DNA of 64,000 bases from Tildeniella torsiva UHER 1998/13D (GCA_019358835.1 JAHHIH010000014.1:62001-126000); one strand, 5' to 3'; shown: positions 1 to 10,318, counted from the first letter of the stretch. Numbers and translations are program-made. The notes: a model not told the origin generated them from the sequence alone.

Positions 1-396
1 ACCCCACCCTTTGAAGGTACGGCGGCCATGCTGGAGCGGCTGCACCAAAGTCCCCTCAAAATTGGCGTGCTGTCGTCCGATAGCCCAGCTTTCGTCGAAG
101 AATTTTTGACCTATTACGAGCTGCTGCCCTGGGTAGATGAGTGGCAGGGGACAGGGCCAGAGGATCCGCCGAAACCGGATCCGACACTGTTGGGGGTATT
201 GTGCGATCGCCTTCAAGTTTCAGTAGCGCACACCCTAGTTGTCGGCGATAGCTGGGCCGATCTAGCCTTAGCAGAGCAGGCTAAAGCAGCAGGGTTTGTG
301 TCGGTATCTGAGCCCTGGGGGCGATCGCCCGTGCCCGGTGCCACCCTAATCTTGAGCCAGTGGGATGATTTAGCTGTCGAGACTGAGTTTAGTTGA
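1..396 (+). CDS. HAD-superfamily hydrolase, C-terminal fragment (5' end outside window)
   Basis: The reading frame is already open at base 1, so the gene starts upstream and the ATG at 28 is only an internal methionine. The visible part is the C-terminal half of a haloacid-dehalogenase fold phosphatase. 'PPKPDPTLL' carries the motif III lysine region, and 'LVVGDSWADL' is motif IV with the acidic pair that coordinates Mg2+ in this family. The catalytic DxD of motif I would lie before the window. The substrate cannot be inferred. The stop codon (394-396) is followed within 27 bases by the likely ATG of the DUF1802 gene, so the two may be co-transcribed. Confidence 0.85.
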   Translation, partial: TPPFEGTAAMLERLHQSPLKIGVLSSDSPAFVEEFLTYYELLPWVDEWQGTGPEDPPKPDPTLLGVLCDRLQVSVAHTLVVGDSWADLALAEQAKAAGFVSVSEPWGRSPVPGATLILSQWDDLAVETEFS

Positions 397-422
397 CCCG
401 ACAACGATGGAGAGCAAACGCT

Positions 423-998
423 ATGGTGTCGTGGGTTTTAAAGGAATGGCAGGTTGCGGTTACGGCCCTATTGCGGGGCGAAACCATTCTGCTGCTGCGC
501 AAGGGCGGCATTGGCGAAGCCAAGGGGCAGTTTTCGCTGGCAGCACGGCAGGTGCTGCTGCTGCCCACCACAGAACATCAAAAAGCGACCCTGCTGAAGG
601 ATGCTTTTCGACCCCTGATGGCGGAGGAATTTGCCCACGACGACCAGGTGCGATTTGACGGGTGGGCGACCATTACCCACGCCCTGCCTCTCAGCAAAGA
701 GGCAGAGGTGGCGGCTCTGTTTCCCTACCTGGTGTGGAATGAGCAATTTGTGACAGAACGGCTCAACTGGCAACCCGATCGCCCCCTGTACGCTCTCCTG
801 CTGAGGGCCTATCGATTGCAGAATCCTCTAATGGTGCCTCGCCACAAAGGATACAGCGGCTGCCGATCGTGGGTGGAAATCGGTCAGGAGGTGGGAGTGG
901 AGAATAGCACCCCAGCCCTAGCGGAGGAAGATTATCGGCAACAGGTCGCGGCTATTTTGGCGCATCTGCCTGCGGTGACGCCGAGCCCGGCAGATTAG
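423..998 (+). CDS. DUF1802 family protein
   Basis: This is a small soluble protein of about 191 residues that resembles the DUF1802 family, known mainly from cyanobacteria and of unknown function. It opens with 'VLKEWQVAVTALLRGE' followed by 'LLLRKGGIGE', the usual family start, which supports the ATG at 423. A longer reading from a TTG at 393 adds ten unlikely residues and would overlap the stop of the preceding HAD gene. The conserved core ('FDGWATITHAL', 'RPLYALLLRAYRL') is complete. The 3' end overlaps the tail of the convergent acyltransferase gene by 47 bases. No catalytic residues can be named. Confidence 0.8.
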   Translation: MVSWVLKEWQVAVTALLRGETILLLRKGGIGEAKGQFSLAARQVLLLPTTEHQKATLLKDAFRPLMAEEFAHDDQVRFDGWATITHALPLSKEAEVAALFPYLVWNEQFVTERLNWQPDRPLYALLLRAYRLQNPLMVPRHKGYSGCRSWVEIGQEVGVENSTPALAEEDYRQQVAAILAHLPAVTPSPAD

Positions 999-2427
999 GG
1001 GTAATCATGGCTTCTAACGAAGCTTGCAGGTCAGCGGTGAGCTGGGCGACAGCCTGTTTGCGGCTGGCTTTGTAGTCGGGCCAGCGATCGCTCACTGAGA
1101 GCGGCTCCCCCACCGTGAGCACCGCCCGCTGTGGCCCCAGCTTGGGTCGGGGGAAAGGGTTTTTGCCCTGAATTAAGCACACCGTGTCGCGCAAAATCAT
1201 CACCGTTTCGGCAAAGCGCTCGGCGGAGGGCCGCTGGCGCACGTACTGGCCGGTGACGGCGACAAAGCTCTCCACCAGGCGCATGTGCCACATGCGGAGG
1301 GCGGCTTCTTCGGCCTCGCGATCGGCCAACCCCAGCTCCACCGCTGACAACGGTGGGTCGCCTACCAGGTCTTGGCGATAGATGCGCTCCCACCCAGCTT
1401 GCTCAATGCGGCGACAGCGGTCGATCAAGCTGCCCCGAGGCGGCAGCTTGAAGTAGGTTTCAACGACCTCAAGGGCGGCATTCATGAGAGCTTCGAGGCG
1501 ATTTCGAAAGGGATACTCGTTCCGAGCCGAATCCTGACCGCCGCGCGAATCGTCTAAGGGCTTAGGGGCATCACCAGGACTGGAGAGTGGCAGCGCCGAG
1601 CCGTAAACCCGGTTGTAGTAGCCTTCCATGAGGGTGAGTAGGTGTTCGCCCAAGGTATAAAGTCGGCGATAGCGTTGCTCTGTGGCCTCTGCGGCGGTAT
1701 CGCCTGGGGCATAGCGAGTCTGGGGAGCTGCTAGGCCATTTTCGTATTCCAGGCGGTCTAGCCAGCGATCGAGTTCTTTCCACGGCGGGGTCAGGTAGCG
1801 GTAGGAAATACCTAGGGGCAAAATGATGACCCGCTCTGCCCGGCCCTGGCTGAGCATATCTTCGGCGCACCAGAAGCCCATTTGGGCAATGCCCGGTTCT
1901 AGGGGGCTAACGATTTCGGTATGGCCGTTATTGCCTCCCTCGGGGGCTGCCGCCAGGGGCAGGGTGCCATTGGCCAAGAGGTTACGGGCTGAGCGCAGCC
2001 CCTGCCGATCGACTTTGCCCCGCTGAATGGGGGTGCCTCCCAGGCGGCTATAGACCCACCCTACCCAGCCTCCGGCCCATAGCGGGATGCCGCGATCGTA
2101 GATAAAGTGAGCATGTACCGGACGATTGAGTTCAATGCCCAACTCCCTGGCTCGCTGGGGCACCGCGTGCCACATCAAATGGGCTAAACAGTAGGGGTCG
2201 AGCGGGCTGGGGTGGCGAAAGGCCAGCAAAAAGCGGGTCTCCCCAGCATTAAATGCTTTCAGCAGATGCACCAGCTCATCCACGTTGACCACAGTCACTT
2301 GCTGAATCTGCTCGTGCCACCGCATCCAGTAGGGCAGCGCCAGGCGAATTAGGGCCAGCACCCGAGTATCTAATGCGGGCGGAATGAAGCTCAGGGGCGG
2401 CTGGGCGCGAGGGGATGGGTTGGCCAC
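952..2427 (-). CDS. PlsC-like 1-acyl-glycerol-3-phosphate acyltransferase family protein
   Basis: This is a 491-residue protein with the hallmarks of the glycerolipid acyltransferase (PlsC/LPLAT) fold. The catalytic HX4D motif is 'HPSPLD' (His72, Asp77), and the phosphate-binding PEG motif is at about residues 162-164 ('APEGGNNGH'). It is roughly twice the size of classical PlsC, with an extra C-terminal half of about 250 residues that is mostly charged and helical. It is therefore probably a cyanobacterium-type divergent acyltransferase rather than the main plsC. Membrane association through hydrophobic patches near residues 110-135 is likely. Its last 47 bases overlap the convergent DUF1802 gene. 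The acyl donor and acceptor are unknown. Confidence 0.8.
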   Translation of the reverse strand: MANPSPRAQPPLSFIPPALDTRVLALIRLALPYWMRWHEQIQQVTVVNVDELVHLLKAFNAGETRFLLAFRHPSPLDPYCLAHLMWHAVPQRARELGIELNRPVHAHFIYDRGIPLWAGGWVGWVYSRLGGTPIQRGKVDRQGLRSARNLLANGTLPLAAAPEGGNNGHTEIVSPLEPGIAQMGFWCAEDMLSQGRAERVIILPLGISYRYLTPPWKELDRWLDRLEYENGLAAPQTRYAPGDTAAEATEQRYRRLYTLGEHLLTLMEGYYNRVYGSALPLSSPGDAPKPLDDSRGGQDSARNEYPFRNRLEALMNAALEVVETYFKLPPRGSLIDRCRRIEQAGWERIYRQDLVGDPPLSAVELGLADREAEEAALRMWHMRLVESFVAVTGQYVRQRPSAERFAETVMILRDTVCLIQGKNPFPRPKLGPQRAVLTVGEPLSVSDRWPDYKASRKQAVAQLTADLQASLEAMITPNLPGSASPQADAPK

Positions 2428-2843
2428 AAATTCATCCCGGAGGACGGTGAGAACACCCCGATGATATAGCAGCGGCGTGAAAAAACCCTGCCCCTTTGTG
2501 AGGCGATTAAAGCCCCTCAGTGAATTTGCGGATAAATCATAAAGCTTTTATAAGCAACCCTAGCCCCGGCATTGTGCCTGCTGTAGAAACCCAGTTTAAT
2601 GGCAGGAGCCAAGCCCAACCGGGCCAGGCGCTTGAGGAAAATCGTCACGTGTGATTCTCACAGTCCCTAAGGAGTTTCTCTACAACGCCCAGAGTTACAA
2701 GGTTCATTGGAGCTTTGGCGCGGATGCATAAGCCAGGTACACAACCACCCCTGTCCCCTTCAGGCAAAGCTACGGCCCAGGCTGCTGCGGTTAGTGGATG
2801 ACCTGTTCTAGAGACGTAGTTAGCGGTAAAACGACGGTTTGTT
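2428..2843. other. Intergenic region between divergent acyltransferase and FHA genes
   Basis: These 416 bases separate two divergently transcribed genes and should contain both promoters. I see no ORF worth calling, no tRNA and no strong hairpin. The stretch around 2530-2560 is locally AT-rich. Confidence 0.5.
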
Positions 2844-3425
2844 ATGGTTTCCTCCCACTTTTTTTCTGCCGACTCAGATCAGCGATCTAGCACTGCCCCC
2901 AAAAGCTCAGAGGGCAGCGCGATTCGCGGCGCGATCCCAACGGGAATTGCCTCACCTCCCTGGCTGTTAGACACACTCTTCCGCAATCTGAGTTACGACT
3001 TAGAACAGGTCGCCGACGTTATTGACCCGATTCTGACAGCCCAAAATCACTGCTACCGCACTGAATGGTATGTGCAGGGCATTGTGGCCGACGATCGCGC
3101 CTTTCTCAGCACCAATATCAACACCGATCGCACCATTCAGGTCACCCTGTGCGGCACCCGCTGGCTGTTGGGCCAGGGCCGTCGCTGCGCCGTGGCCATG
3201 CCCCAGCCGGGGATTGCCGACTGCCATGCGGCGCTCAACTTTGACCCACTGCGAGGCTTCTTTCTCACCGACCTGGGCAGCGATGGCGGCACCTGGGTAA
3301 ACGGCCGCCGCCTGGCTCCGGCCCAGCGCCACTACCTGCAAGACGGCGACCTGGTGAAGCTGGGCAGTCTGCGGTTTGAGTTTTTGCAGCAGCGCTGCGA
3401 CCAATCGGTTTGGCACGACGCTTAA
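2844..3425 (+). CDS. FHA domain-containing protein
   Basis: This is a 193-residue soluble protein whose C-terminal part (about 95-185) is a forkhead-associated domain, a phosphothreonine-binding beta sandwich. Supporting features are the strand pattern and the segments 'ADCHAALNF', 'DLGSDGGTWVNGRRL' and 'LQDGDLVKLGSLRFEF', which match the SxxH, GTxVNG and GDxIxxG landmarks of the fold. The N-terminal 35 residues are Ser/Ala/Pro-rich and look disordered. The middle segment (about 38-90) is helical and unassigned. It probably reads a Ser/Thr kinase signal, but no kinase is encoded nearby. Its stop overlaps the stop of convergent dprA by four bases. Confidence 0.82.
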   Translation: MVSSHFFSADSDQRSSTAPKSSEGSAIRGAIPTGIASPPWLLDTLFRNLSYDLEQVADVIDPILTAQNHCYRTEWYVQGIVADDRAFLSTNINTDRTIQVTLCGTRWLLGQGRRCAVAMPQPGIADCHAALNFDPLRGFFLTDLGSDGGTWVNGRRLAPAQRHYLQDGDLVKLGSLRFEFLQQRCDQSVWHDA

Positions 3426-4585
3426 CAGCGCTGGTAGCGCATGCCCGGCAGCTGGGTGACCAGCCCCATCAGCTCTAGCTGGACGAGGGTGGCCAGCACC
3501 TCCCCGGTGGGCTGGGACAGCTGCTGCACCAGCCCGTCCAGGGCAGTGGGTTCATCGGTAATGGTAGCCAAAACCTGGGCCATTGCCGGAGGTAAGAGCG
3601 GCAGCACCGGAGGACTTACCGGCAGGCGATTCCGGGACGGATCGCTTCGCGAATCGCCCTTTCCCGTCAAGGCATCGCCCGCCAATTCACTGCCGATCTG
3701 GGGCATCTGGCCGAGGGCGGCGATCAGCGTCATGTCGTTTAAAACCATTTGGGCCCCCTGGTTGATCAACCCTAGGCAACCCTCACTATTTAGGTTGTCG
3801 AGCGACCCTGGCACCGCAAACACATCACGGCCATAGTCGTTGGCCAGTTGCGCTGTAATGAGTGCCCCCGATCGCGCCGGGGCTTCGGTCACCACCACCG
3901 CTCGGCTGAGCCCAGCAATGATGCGGTTGCGGCGGGGAAAGTGGGCGCGATCGGGCGGGGTACCGTTGGGGTGCTCACTCAGCAGCAGGCCGTGGCGGGC
4001 AATGCGATCGTGCAGGTCGCGGTTACCCAAGGGGTACACCTGATCAACCCCCGTCCCCAGCACCGCAATGGTGAGGCCACCGCTCTCTAGGGCCTGGTGG
4101 TGGGCGTAGCGATCGACCCCCTTGGCTAACCCCGAGATCACGATCACATCGTGGGTCGCCAGTTGTTGGGTCAAGCGGCGAGTCCACTTCTGGCCGTAGT
4201 CTGATGGGTTACGAGTGCCCACCACCCCCACCGAAGGCATCATGTGCAGGGCGTTGATTAACTCCGTCTGCCCTCGATAAAACAGCAGCGGCGGCGGGTC
4301 AGTAATTTCGTAGAGCAGAGCCGGATATTCGGCATCTGCCGGAGTCCAAAAATTGGGATGCTGCTGTTCGTAGCTGGCCAGCAGTTCTAATGGGGAAACC
4401 GTCTGCCGATACTCCAGCAGTTTAGAGCCCAACCCTAGACCAATGCTTTCAACCTCCAGTAGGTCAGCCCCGTCAGACTGCCAGGCGGTAGATAGAGTGC
4501 CAAAGTGGCTGCACAGCCGCTTCAACAAAATTGGGCCGAGGCCATAGGCCTGCGCCCAGGCTAGCCAATACGCTCGTTCTGCCAT
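3422..4585 (-). CDS. dprA: DNA-processing protein DprA
   Basis: DprA (Smf) binds incoming single-stranded DNA in the cytoplasm during natural transformation and loads RecA. The 387-residue product has an N-terminal helix-hairpin-helix-like part (about 1-70). The DprA Rossmann core (about 80-295) contains 'VGVVGTRNPSDYG', 'SGLAKGVDRYAH', 'VLGTGVDQVYP' and 'FPRRNRIIAGLS'. A C-terminal winged-helix-like domain spans about 325-387. The linker before the winged helix ('GKGDSRSDPSRN') is coded by a small palindromic repeat (3625-3658), probably an in-frame insertion. Presence of dprA suggests competence potential. The four-base 3' overlap with the FHA gene is convergent. Confidence 0.95.
   Translation of the reverse strand: MAERAYWLAWAQAYGLGPILLKRLCSHFGTLSTAWQSDGADLLEVESIGLGLGSKLLEYRQTVSPLELLASYEQQHPNFWTPADAEYPALLYEITDPPPLLFYRGQTELINALHMMPSVGVVGTRNPSDYGQKWTRRLTQQLATHDVIVISGLAKGVDRYAHHQALESGGLTIAVLGTGVDQVYPLGNRDLHDRIARHGLLLSEHPNGTPPDRAHFPRRNRIIAGLSRAVVVTEAPARSGALITAQLANDYGRDVFAVPGSLDNLNSEGCLGLINQGAQMVLNDMTLIAALGQMPQIGSELAGDALTGKGDSRSDPSRNRLPVSPPVLPLLPPAMAQVLATITDEPTALDGLVQQLSQPTGEVLATLVQLELMGLVTQLPGMRYQRC
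3625..3658. repeat. Short inverted repeat inside dprA linker
   Basis: Arms ggcgattc (3625-3632) and gaatcgcc (3651-3658) pair perfectly around an 18-base centre. The element lies in the non-conserved linker of DprA and keeps the frame. It resembles the small HIP1-like palindromes scattered in cyanobacterial genomes. Confidence 0.5.
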
Positions 4586-4639
4586 GCCGCACGGGGGTAA
4601 AACTCTCCCGCTCAGTATGCCCGTATTGCCCCGCCCGCC

Positions 4640-4927
4640 CTACCGGCGCGCCCGAGGCAACCGAGGCAATCGCTGGGTGCCGCCACGCCTCAAGAAGTTG
4701 CCCAAGGGCAGCCGTCTGGGGTTGAACTGGCGTAGGGGAGCCGGTAGTTCTAGGACAGTGGTGGGTTCACCACCAGGGGTCATCCACCAGGCGTGGATGG
4801 TGCCCCCAGCAAACCCGGCCACCGCCCCCAGCAAAATACTGGGCACCACGCCATAGCCCAGCAGCAGAAATAAAAACAAGAAGGCCAGCCAAATTTTTAG
4901 CGCTGGTGGAATAATTTTGTCGGCCAC
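4640..4927 (-). CDS. Small hypothetical membrane protein
   Basis: This is a 95-residue protein with a hydrophobic N-terminal half. One segment at about 11-25 ('IWLAFLFLFLLLGYGV') and a second glycine-rich one at about 28-45 suggest two membrane helices or a hairpin. The C-terminal tail is strongly basic (Arg/Pro-rich) and presumably cytosolic. The gene is transcribed in the same direction as the kinase fusion upstream and dprA downstream, with short gaps, so it may belong to that transcription unit. I do not recognise the family. The AT-rich 5' part and hydrophobic pattern support it as a real gene. Confidence 0.6.
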   Translation of the reverse strand: MADKIIPPALKIWLAFLFLFLLLGYGVVPSILLGAVAGFAGGTIHAWWMTPGGEPTTVLELPAPLRQFNPRRLPLGNFLRRGGTQRLPRLPRARR

Positions 4928-4969
4928 CGATACCTCCTCTCTGGGGCGCTGGTGAGGCTAGGCAAGTGC

Positions 4970-6505
4970 CTATGCCCCTACTATAGCGGCTATTTGCTGG
5001 GGCACCGCTTGGGTGGTGTCAATGGTCTGCACCATCGGCTGCTCGGCCTTGGTAAAGGGCTCCATGTGCTGGCGCTGAAGCACCGCTACGGTGGCGTCGG
5101 CAATGTCCCCGGCGCGATCGCGCACCCGCTGCTCCAATACCTCAGGGGGAGCCGTGCAGTGCAGAATAGTCAGGGGCAGTTTCGCCTGCTGAATGGCTGT
5201 GATTGCTGTCTGGCGGAAAGCCTGGCGATCGTACTTGGCATCGAGAATTACCGGGTACCCCGCCTGGGCCAGGGCAATGCCCAGGGTGAGCAGGCGATCG
5301 TAGGTTTTCTCGGTCATTTCTGGAGTATAGAGGCTGTCGTCGCCCCGCTGGTCTAAGGGCACCCCGGCCAGGTGCTTGCGCACCGCATCGCTGCGCAGGT
5401 GAATGGCATTGACTTGACTGGCCAACTGCCGAGCGGTGGTAGATTTGCCAGAACCAGATAGTCCAGCCATCAGGTAGACCGCACCGCTGCGGGGCTGGCA
5501 CACCGACCAGGCCAACCGATAGTACCCAGCCGCCGTCTCAGCGGCCTTGCGCTTACTCTCTTCATCCACCGACGGATCGCCGAGCAAAAATGAGGTCACC
5601 TTGGCCCGCACGTAGGCCTGACGGCTAATGTACAGGGGCAGCAGCTGCACCCCTTCCCAGTCCCCCGTGCGCTCCACGTAGTGGTTCAAAAACACTGTTG
5701 CCAGGGCAGCGCAGTTTTTAGACAGCAGATCCATCACCACAAAGCCCACGTCGTACATCACATCGACGTAGCGGAAAGGCTCGTTAAACTCAATGCAGTC
5801 GAACAAATAGAGCTGCCCTTGCCAGCGACACAGGTTGTTGAGGTGCAGATCGCCATGGCAGGCGCGAATCCAGTTTTTTGCCACCCGCTGCTCAAATAGG
5901 TCGCCGTGGGTGGCAAAAAAGGTATCAGTGTAGGCTTTGGTCTCATCGAACTGGGCTTGGGTCTGGGGGCCGCCGATAAAGCCCGTGGTCTGCTCATAGT
6001 TTTCGTCAAAGGCCTGGCGAATCTGCTCCACTGCGCCAAAGGTGCGAATGTGTTTATTGGTTTCGGCTCCCAGGTGAAAGTCGGCCACCGCTGCTGCTAG
6101 CTCTACCATCAGGGCCGGGGTGAGTTCGCCGCGCTCGAACAGGGCACTAAGCAGCGTATCCTGCGGAAACTGCACCATTTTAACGGCATATTCCACGGTC
6201 GTGCCGCTACCCAGGTGGTAGGTATCTCCGGTTTGACCCAGAGCAACCACCTCTAGGTACAGCGCCCCGGCTCCCCGCTGGTTAAGCCGCAGTTCCTCTT
6301 CACAAAAGTGCTGCCGCTTCTCTAGGGTGGAATAGTCTAGAAAGCCAAAATTCACTGGCTTTTTCACTTTGTAGGCGTAGTCGCCAGTCAGCAGCACGTA
6401 GGACACGTGGGTTTGTAGCAGCCGAACGGGCTCAACTACCGGATGGGGATAAAACTCCGGCTGACTCATCTGCTGAATCAACTCGGGAAGTGCAAAATCG
6501 GCCAT
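4970..6505 (-). CDS. Bifunctional APH-fold phosphotransferase / P-loop kinase protein
   Basis: This 511-residue fusion joins two kinase-like modules. The N-terminal module (about 25-310) has an aminoglycoside-phosphotransferase/choline-kinase fold with the catalytic 'HGDLHLNN' (217-224) and the metal-binding Asp in 'YLFDCIEF' (about 236). The C-terminal module (about 340-511) is a small-molecule kinase-like AAA domain with Walker A 'GLSGSGKST' (348-356) and an Arg-rich lid ('EQRVRDRAGD'). This architecture is widespread in bacteria and normally annotated as 'AAA family ATPase/APH'. The substrates are unknown and there is no reason to read it as antibiotic resistance. The ATG at 6505 gives a standard-length product. 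Confidence 0.85.
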   Translation of the reverse strand: MADFALPELIQQMSQPEFYPHPVVEPVRLLQTHVSYVLLTGDYAYKVKKPVNFGFLDYSTLEKRQHFCEEELRLNQRGAGALYLEVVALGQTGDTYHLGSGTTVEYAVKMVQFPQDTLLSALFERGELTPALMVELAAAVADFHLGAETNKHIRTFGAVEQIRQAFDENYEQTTGFIGGPQTQAQFDETKAYTDTFFATHGDLFEQRVAKNWIRACHGDLHLNNLCRWQGQLYLFDCIEFNEPFRYVDVMYDVGFVVMDLLSKNCAALATVFLNHYVERTGDWEGVQLLPLYISRQAYVRAKVTSFLLGDPSVDEESKRKAAETAAGYYRLAWSVCQPRSGAVYLMAGLSGSGKSTTARQLASQVNAIHLRSDAVRKHLAGVPLDQRGDDSLYTPEMTEKTYDRLLTLGIALAQAGYPVILDAKYDRQAFRQTAITAIQQAKLPLTILHCTAPPEVLEQRVRDRAGDIADATVAVLQRQHMEPFTKAEQPMVQTIDTTQAVPQQIAAIVGA

Positions 6506-6539
6506 ATTCTACCTGCCAAAAACTGCCTAACGCTACAAA

Positions 6540-6566
6540 GGGGCCAGGAATATGTTTCCTAGCCCC
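6540..6566 (-). terminator. Intrinsic terminator after rplY
   Basis: On the minus strand, downstream of rplY, an 11-base stem with one mismatch (arms 6540-6550 and 6556-6566) is GC-rich and is followed by CTTTG. It would end the purA-rplY transcript before the kinase-fusion gene. Confidence 0.6.
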
Positions 6567-6600
6567 TAGGGATTAAAAACTGCTGTGTTAGCGAGCAAGC

Positions 6601-7203
6601 CTATTCTGCTGCCGCTTCGCCCTCGTCCTCGCTTTCGCCATCAGCCATGCGGCCCTGGAGCACCGTAGCAATGGTTTGAGTTTGGTCGCCAGCTACCACA
6701 GCGCCCTCGGGCAGCACCAAGTCAGCCACGGTGAGTGAGTCACCCACAGCCAGCCCAGACACATCCACCTCGATCGCCTCGGGGATGTCGATAGCCTTGC
6801 ACTTGACCGTAACTTCGTTAATTTCAGTGTTGAGCACACCGCCATCGTCTTTCACACCCGTGGGCTCCCCGACAAAGTTGAGCACTACGCCCACTTCCAC
6901 AAAATCCTGGGCCTTAACGGCGAAGAAGCTGAGGTGGTACACGGTTTTCTTCCAGGGATGAGCCTGAACTTCCCGCAGCAGAGCCTTACCGTTCCAAGGC
7001 ATATCTGGAATTTTTAGGTCAATCATGGTGTTGTTGACGGCGGCCTTGCGCAGCAGCAGGTCAGCGTCCTTTTGATTGACCGTCAGGGACATCGACTCAG
7101 TGCCCTGGTGTCCGTAGAGCACCACAGGCAGCAGGCCCTCACGGCGCAGGGCGTTAGGCTTAGCCTTTGCATCGCGCGATTTGCACTCAATAGTCAGTTC
7201 CAT
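6601..7203 (-). CDS. rplY: 50S ribosomal protein L25/Ctc
   Basis: The product is a 200-residue long-form L25 (Ctc/TL5 type), which binds 5S rRNA in the large subunit. The N-terminal L25 domain starts 'MELTIECKSRDAKAK' and continues 'LRREGLLPVVLYG'. The C-terminal beta domain (about 95-190) has 'AIDIPEAIEVDVSGLAVGDSL', and the tail is acidic. I chose the ATG at 7203 because a clear GGGGGGA ribosome-binding site precedes it. An in-frame upstream ATG at 7233 would add ten non-conserved residues. The gene lies 49 bases after purA and probably shares its transcript. Confidence 0.93.
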   Translation of the reverse strand: MELTIECKSRDAKAKPNALRREGLLPVVLYGHQGTESMSLTVNQKDADLLLRKAAVNNTMIDLKIPDMPWNGKALLREVQAHPWKKTVYHLSFFAVKAQDFVEVGVVLNFVGEPTGVKDDGGVLNTEINEVTVKCKAIDIPEAIEVDVSGLAVGDSLTVADLVLPEGAVVAGDQTQTIATVLQGRMADGESEDEGEAAAE

Positions 7204-7252
7204 GGAAAATCCCCCCGTTAGAAATAGATTCAAAAAACAAACTTGCCAAGCC

Positions 7253-8901
<1,649 letters not shown>

Positions 8902-9972
8902 GTGAGTTTATATGCCGAACTACACCGCCACCTGGGCGGTTCTGTCGTACCCCGAGTGCTATGGCGCTACTTTGAGCGCAATCGCCCCGATCTCTCGGGC
9001 CAGTTTGCCGATTATCCGGCGTTTGAGCAGTTTTATACTCGTCCCCGCAACACCCTGGCGGAGTATCTGGAACTGCATACCCTCGTGGAAGGTGTGCAGA
9101 CCCATGAGGCGCTGCCCTACTTTATCTATCGCCTGATCCGGGGAGCCTACATTTTTGAGAACCTGGCCTACTTAGAGCTGCGCTATACCCCCTACCTGCG
9201 CACCCCTGAGCACCTAACCCAGAACCAGCGCATTGAGGAGATGGCCGAAATTGTCGAAATTGTCGGGCGCGCCAGCCAGCAGCCTGAGTACCCGATTGTG
9301 ACCAAGCAGATTCTCTGTATGCACTCGCGGCTGCCCCACGAGGTGAACCAGGCAATCGTCGAGCTAGCGGGGCAATATCCCCAGTATGTGTGCGCGGTGG
9401 ATGTAGCGGGCGGCGACGCGAAGTACGGCGATCGCATCGACGAGTTTACCCAGCTCTACCAGCGCGCCCAGGATCTAGGCCTCAAAACTACCGGCCACCT
9501 CTACGAAACCGTCGATGGCGACCACCCCAAGCTGCTGCCCTACCTGATGCGGATTGGCCACGGCATTCAAATTCCGCTGCGGCACCCGGAGCTGCTGCCG
9601 GAGGTGGCGGCGCGAGGGCAGTGCCTGGAGGTGTGCCCCACTACCTACCTCAAAACCGGCACCCTAGAGGAAATTAGCCAGCTCAAGGTGGTGTTCGATC
9701 GCTGCTTTGAGGCCGGGGTCGATATCGCCATCTGCACCGACAACGCCGGGCTGCACAACGTGCGCCTGCCCTTTGAGTACGAAAACCTACTCACCCACGA
9801 CGTGATCGGTTTTGAGGAGCTGCAAGCCTGCCAAGAAGCGGCCTTTCGCCACGCCTTTGCCTGGCCCCACAGCCAGCCTCCCACCACGTTGCTAACCGAC
9901 ATGCTGCAAGTGCCATACCGTGAACATTCCGTCAACAGCGGGTTTGGTCAAGAGGTTCTGACCCTGTCTTAG
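8902..9972 (+). CDS. Adenosine deaminase family protein
   Basis: This 356-residue amidohydrolase-fold enzyme is related to adenosine/adenine deaminases. The zinc ligands are visible: 'HRH' (His8, His10), His199 in 'TGHLYE', and Asp280 in 'CTDN'. The catalytic Glu202 and the 'RIGHG' histidine (220) are also present. The second Asp of the usual 'DDP' signature is Asn281, and 'CPTTYLKTG' replaces the usual 'CPxSN', so the base or nucleoside specificity may differ from adenosine. The GTG start at 8902 follows a strong GGAGG site. The last ~27 codons and the downstream terminator lie in a perfect tandem duplication (9888-10334). Only the first copy is used as coding sequence. Confidence 0.82.
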   Translation: MSLYAELHRHLGGSVVPRVLWRYFERNRPDLSGQFADYPAFEQFYTRPRNTLAEYLELHTLVEGVQTHEALPYFIYRLIRGAYIFENLAYLELRYTPYLRTPEHLTQNQRIEEMAEIVEIVGRASQQPEYPIVTKQILCMHSRLPHEVNQAIVELAGQYPQYVCAVDVAGGDAKYGDRIDEFTQLYQRAQDLGLKTTGHLYETVDGDHPKLLPYLMRIGHGIQIPLRHPELLPEVAARGQCLEVCPTTYLKTGTLEEISQLKVVFDRCFEAGVDIAICTDNAGLHNVRLPFEYENLLTHDVIGFEELQACQEAAFRHAFAWPHSQPPTTLLTDMLQVPYREHSVNSGFGQEVLTLS

Positions 9973-10016
9973 TGCCATCTTGGGTGAGAGACGATCAGAA
10001 ACCAGAGCACAAATCA

Positions 10017-10050
10017 AAAAGGGTTCAGGCAATTATGCCTGAACCCTTTT
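10017..10050. terminator. Bidirectional terminator, left copy
   Basis: A perfect 15-base stem (10017-10031 with 10036-10050), loop ATTA, starts with AAAA and ends with TTTT, so it works as an intrinsic terminator on both strands. It lies 44 bases after the deaminase stop. Confidence 0.85.
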
Positions 10051-10239
10051 GCTGCGAGTGGTCTAGTTGTTAGAACCAAACCACTGGCTTAGGTTTTAGT
10101 AACCGCCACGGTTGCTAACCGACATGCTGCAAGTGCCATACCGTGAACATTCCGTCAACAGCGGGTTTGGTCAAGAGGTTCTGACCCTGTCTTAGTGCCA
10201 TCTTGGGTGAGAGACGATCAGAAACCAGAGCACAAATCA

Positions 10240-10273
10240 AAAAGGGTTCAGGCAATTATGCCTGAACCCTTTT
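10240..10273. terminator. Bidirectional terminator, right copy
   Basis: This is an exact second copy of the 15-base stem at 10017-10050, shifted by 223 bases. It lies 45 bases beyond the rbp stop on the minus strand, so it is the first terminator met by the rbp transcript. Confidence 0.85.
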
Positions 10274-10318
10274 GCTGCGAGTGGTCTAGTTGTTAGAACC
10301 AAACCACTGGCTTAGGTT

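Noticed and set aside
4970-6505. Aminoglycoside resistance gene
   Set aside because: The APH fold is fused to a P-loop kinase, as in many housekeeping proteins; there is no mobile context.
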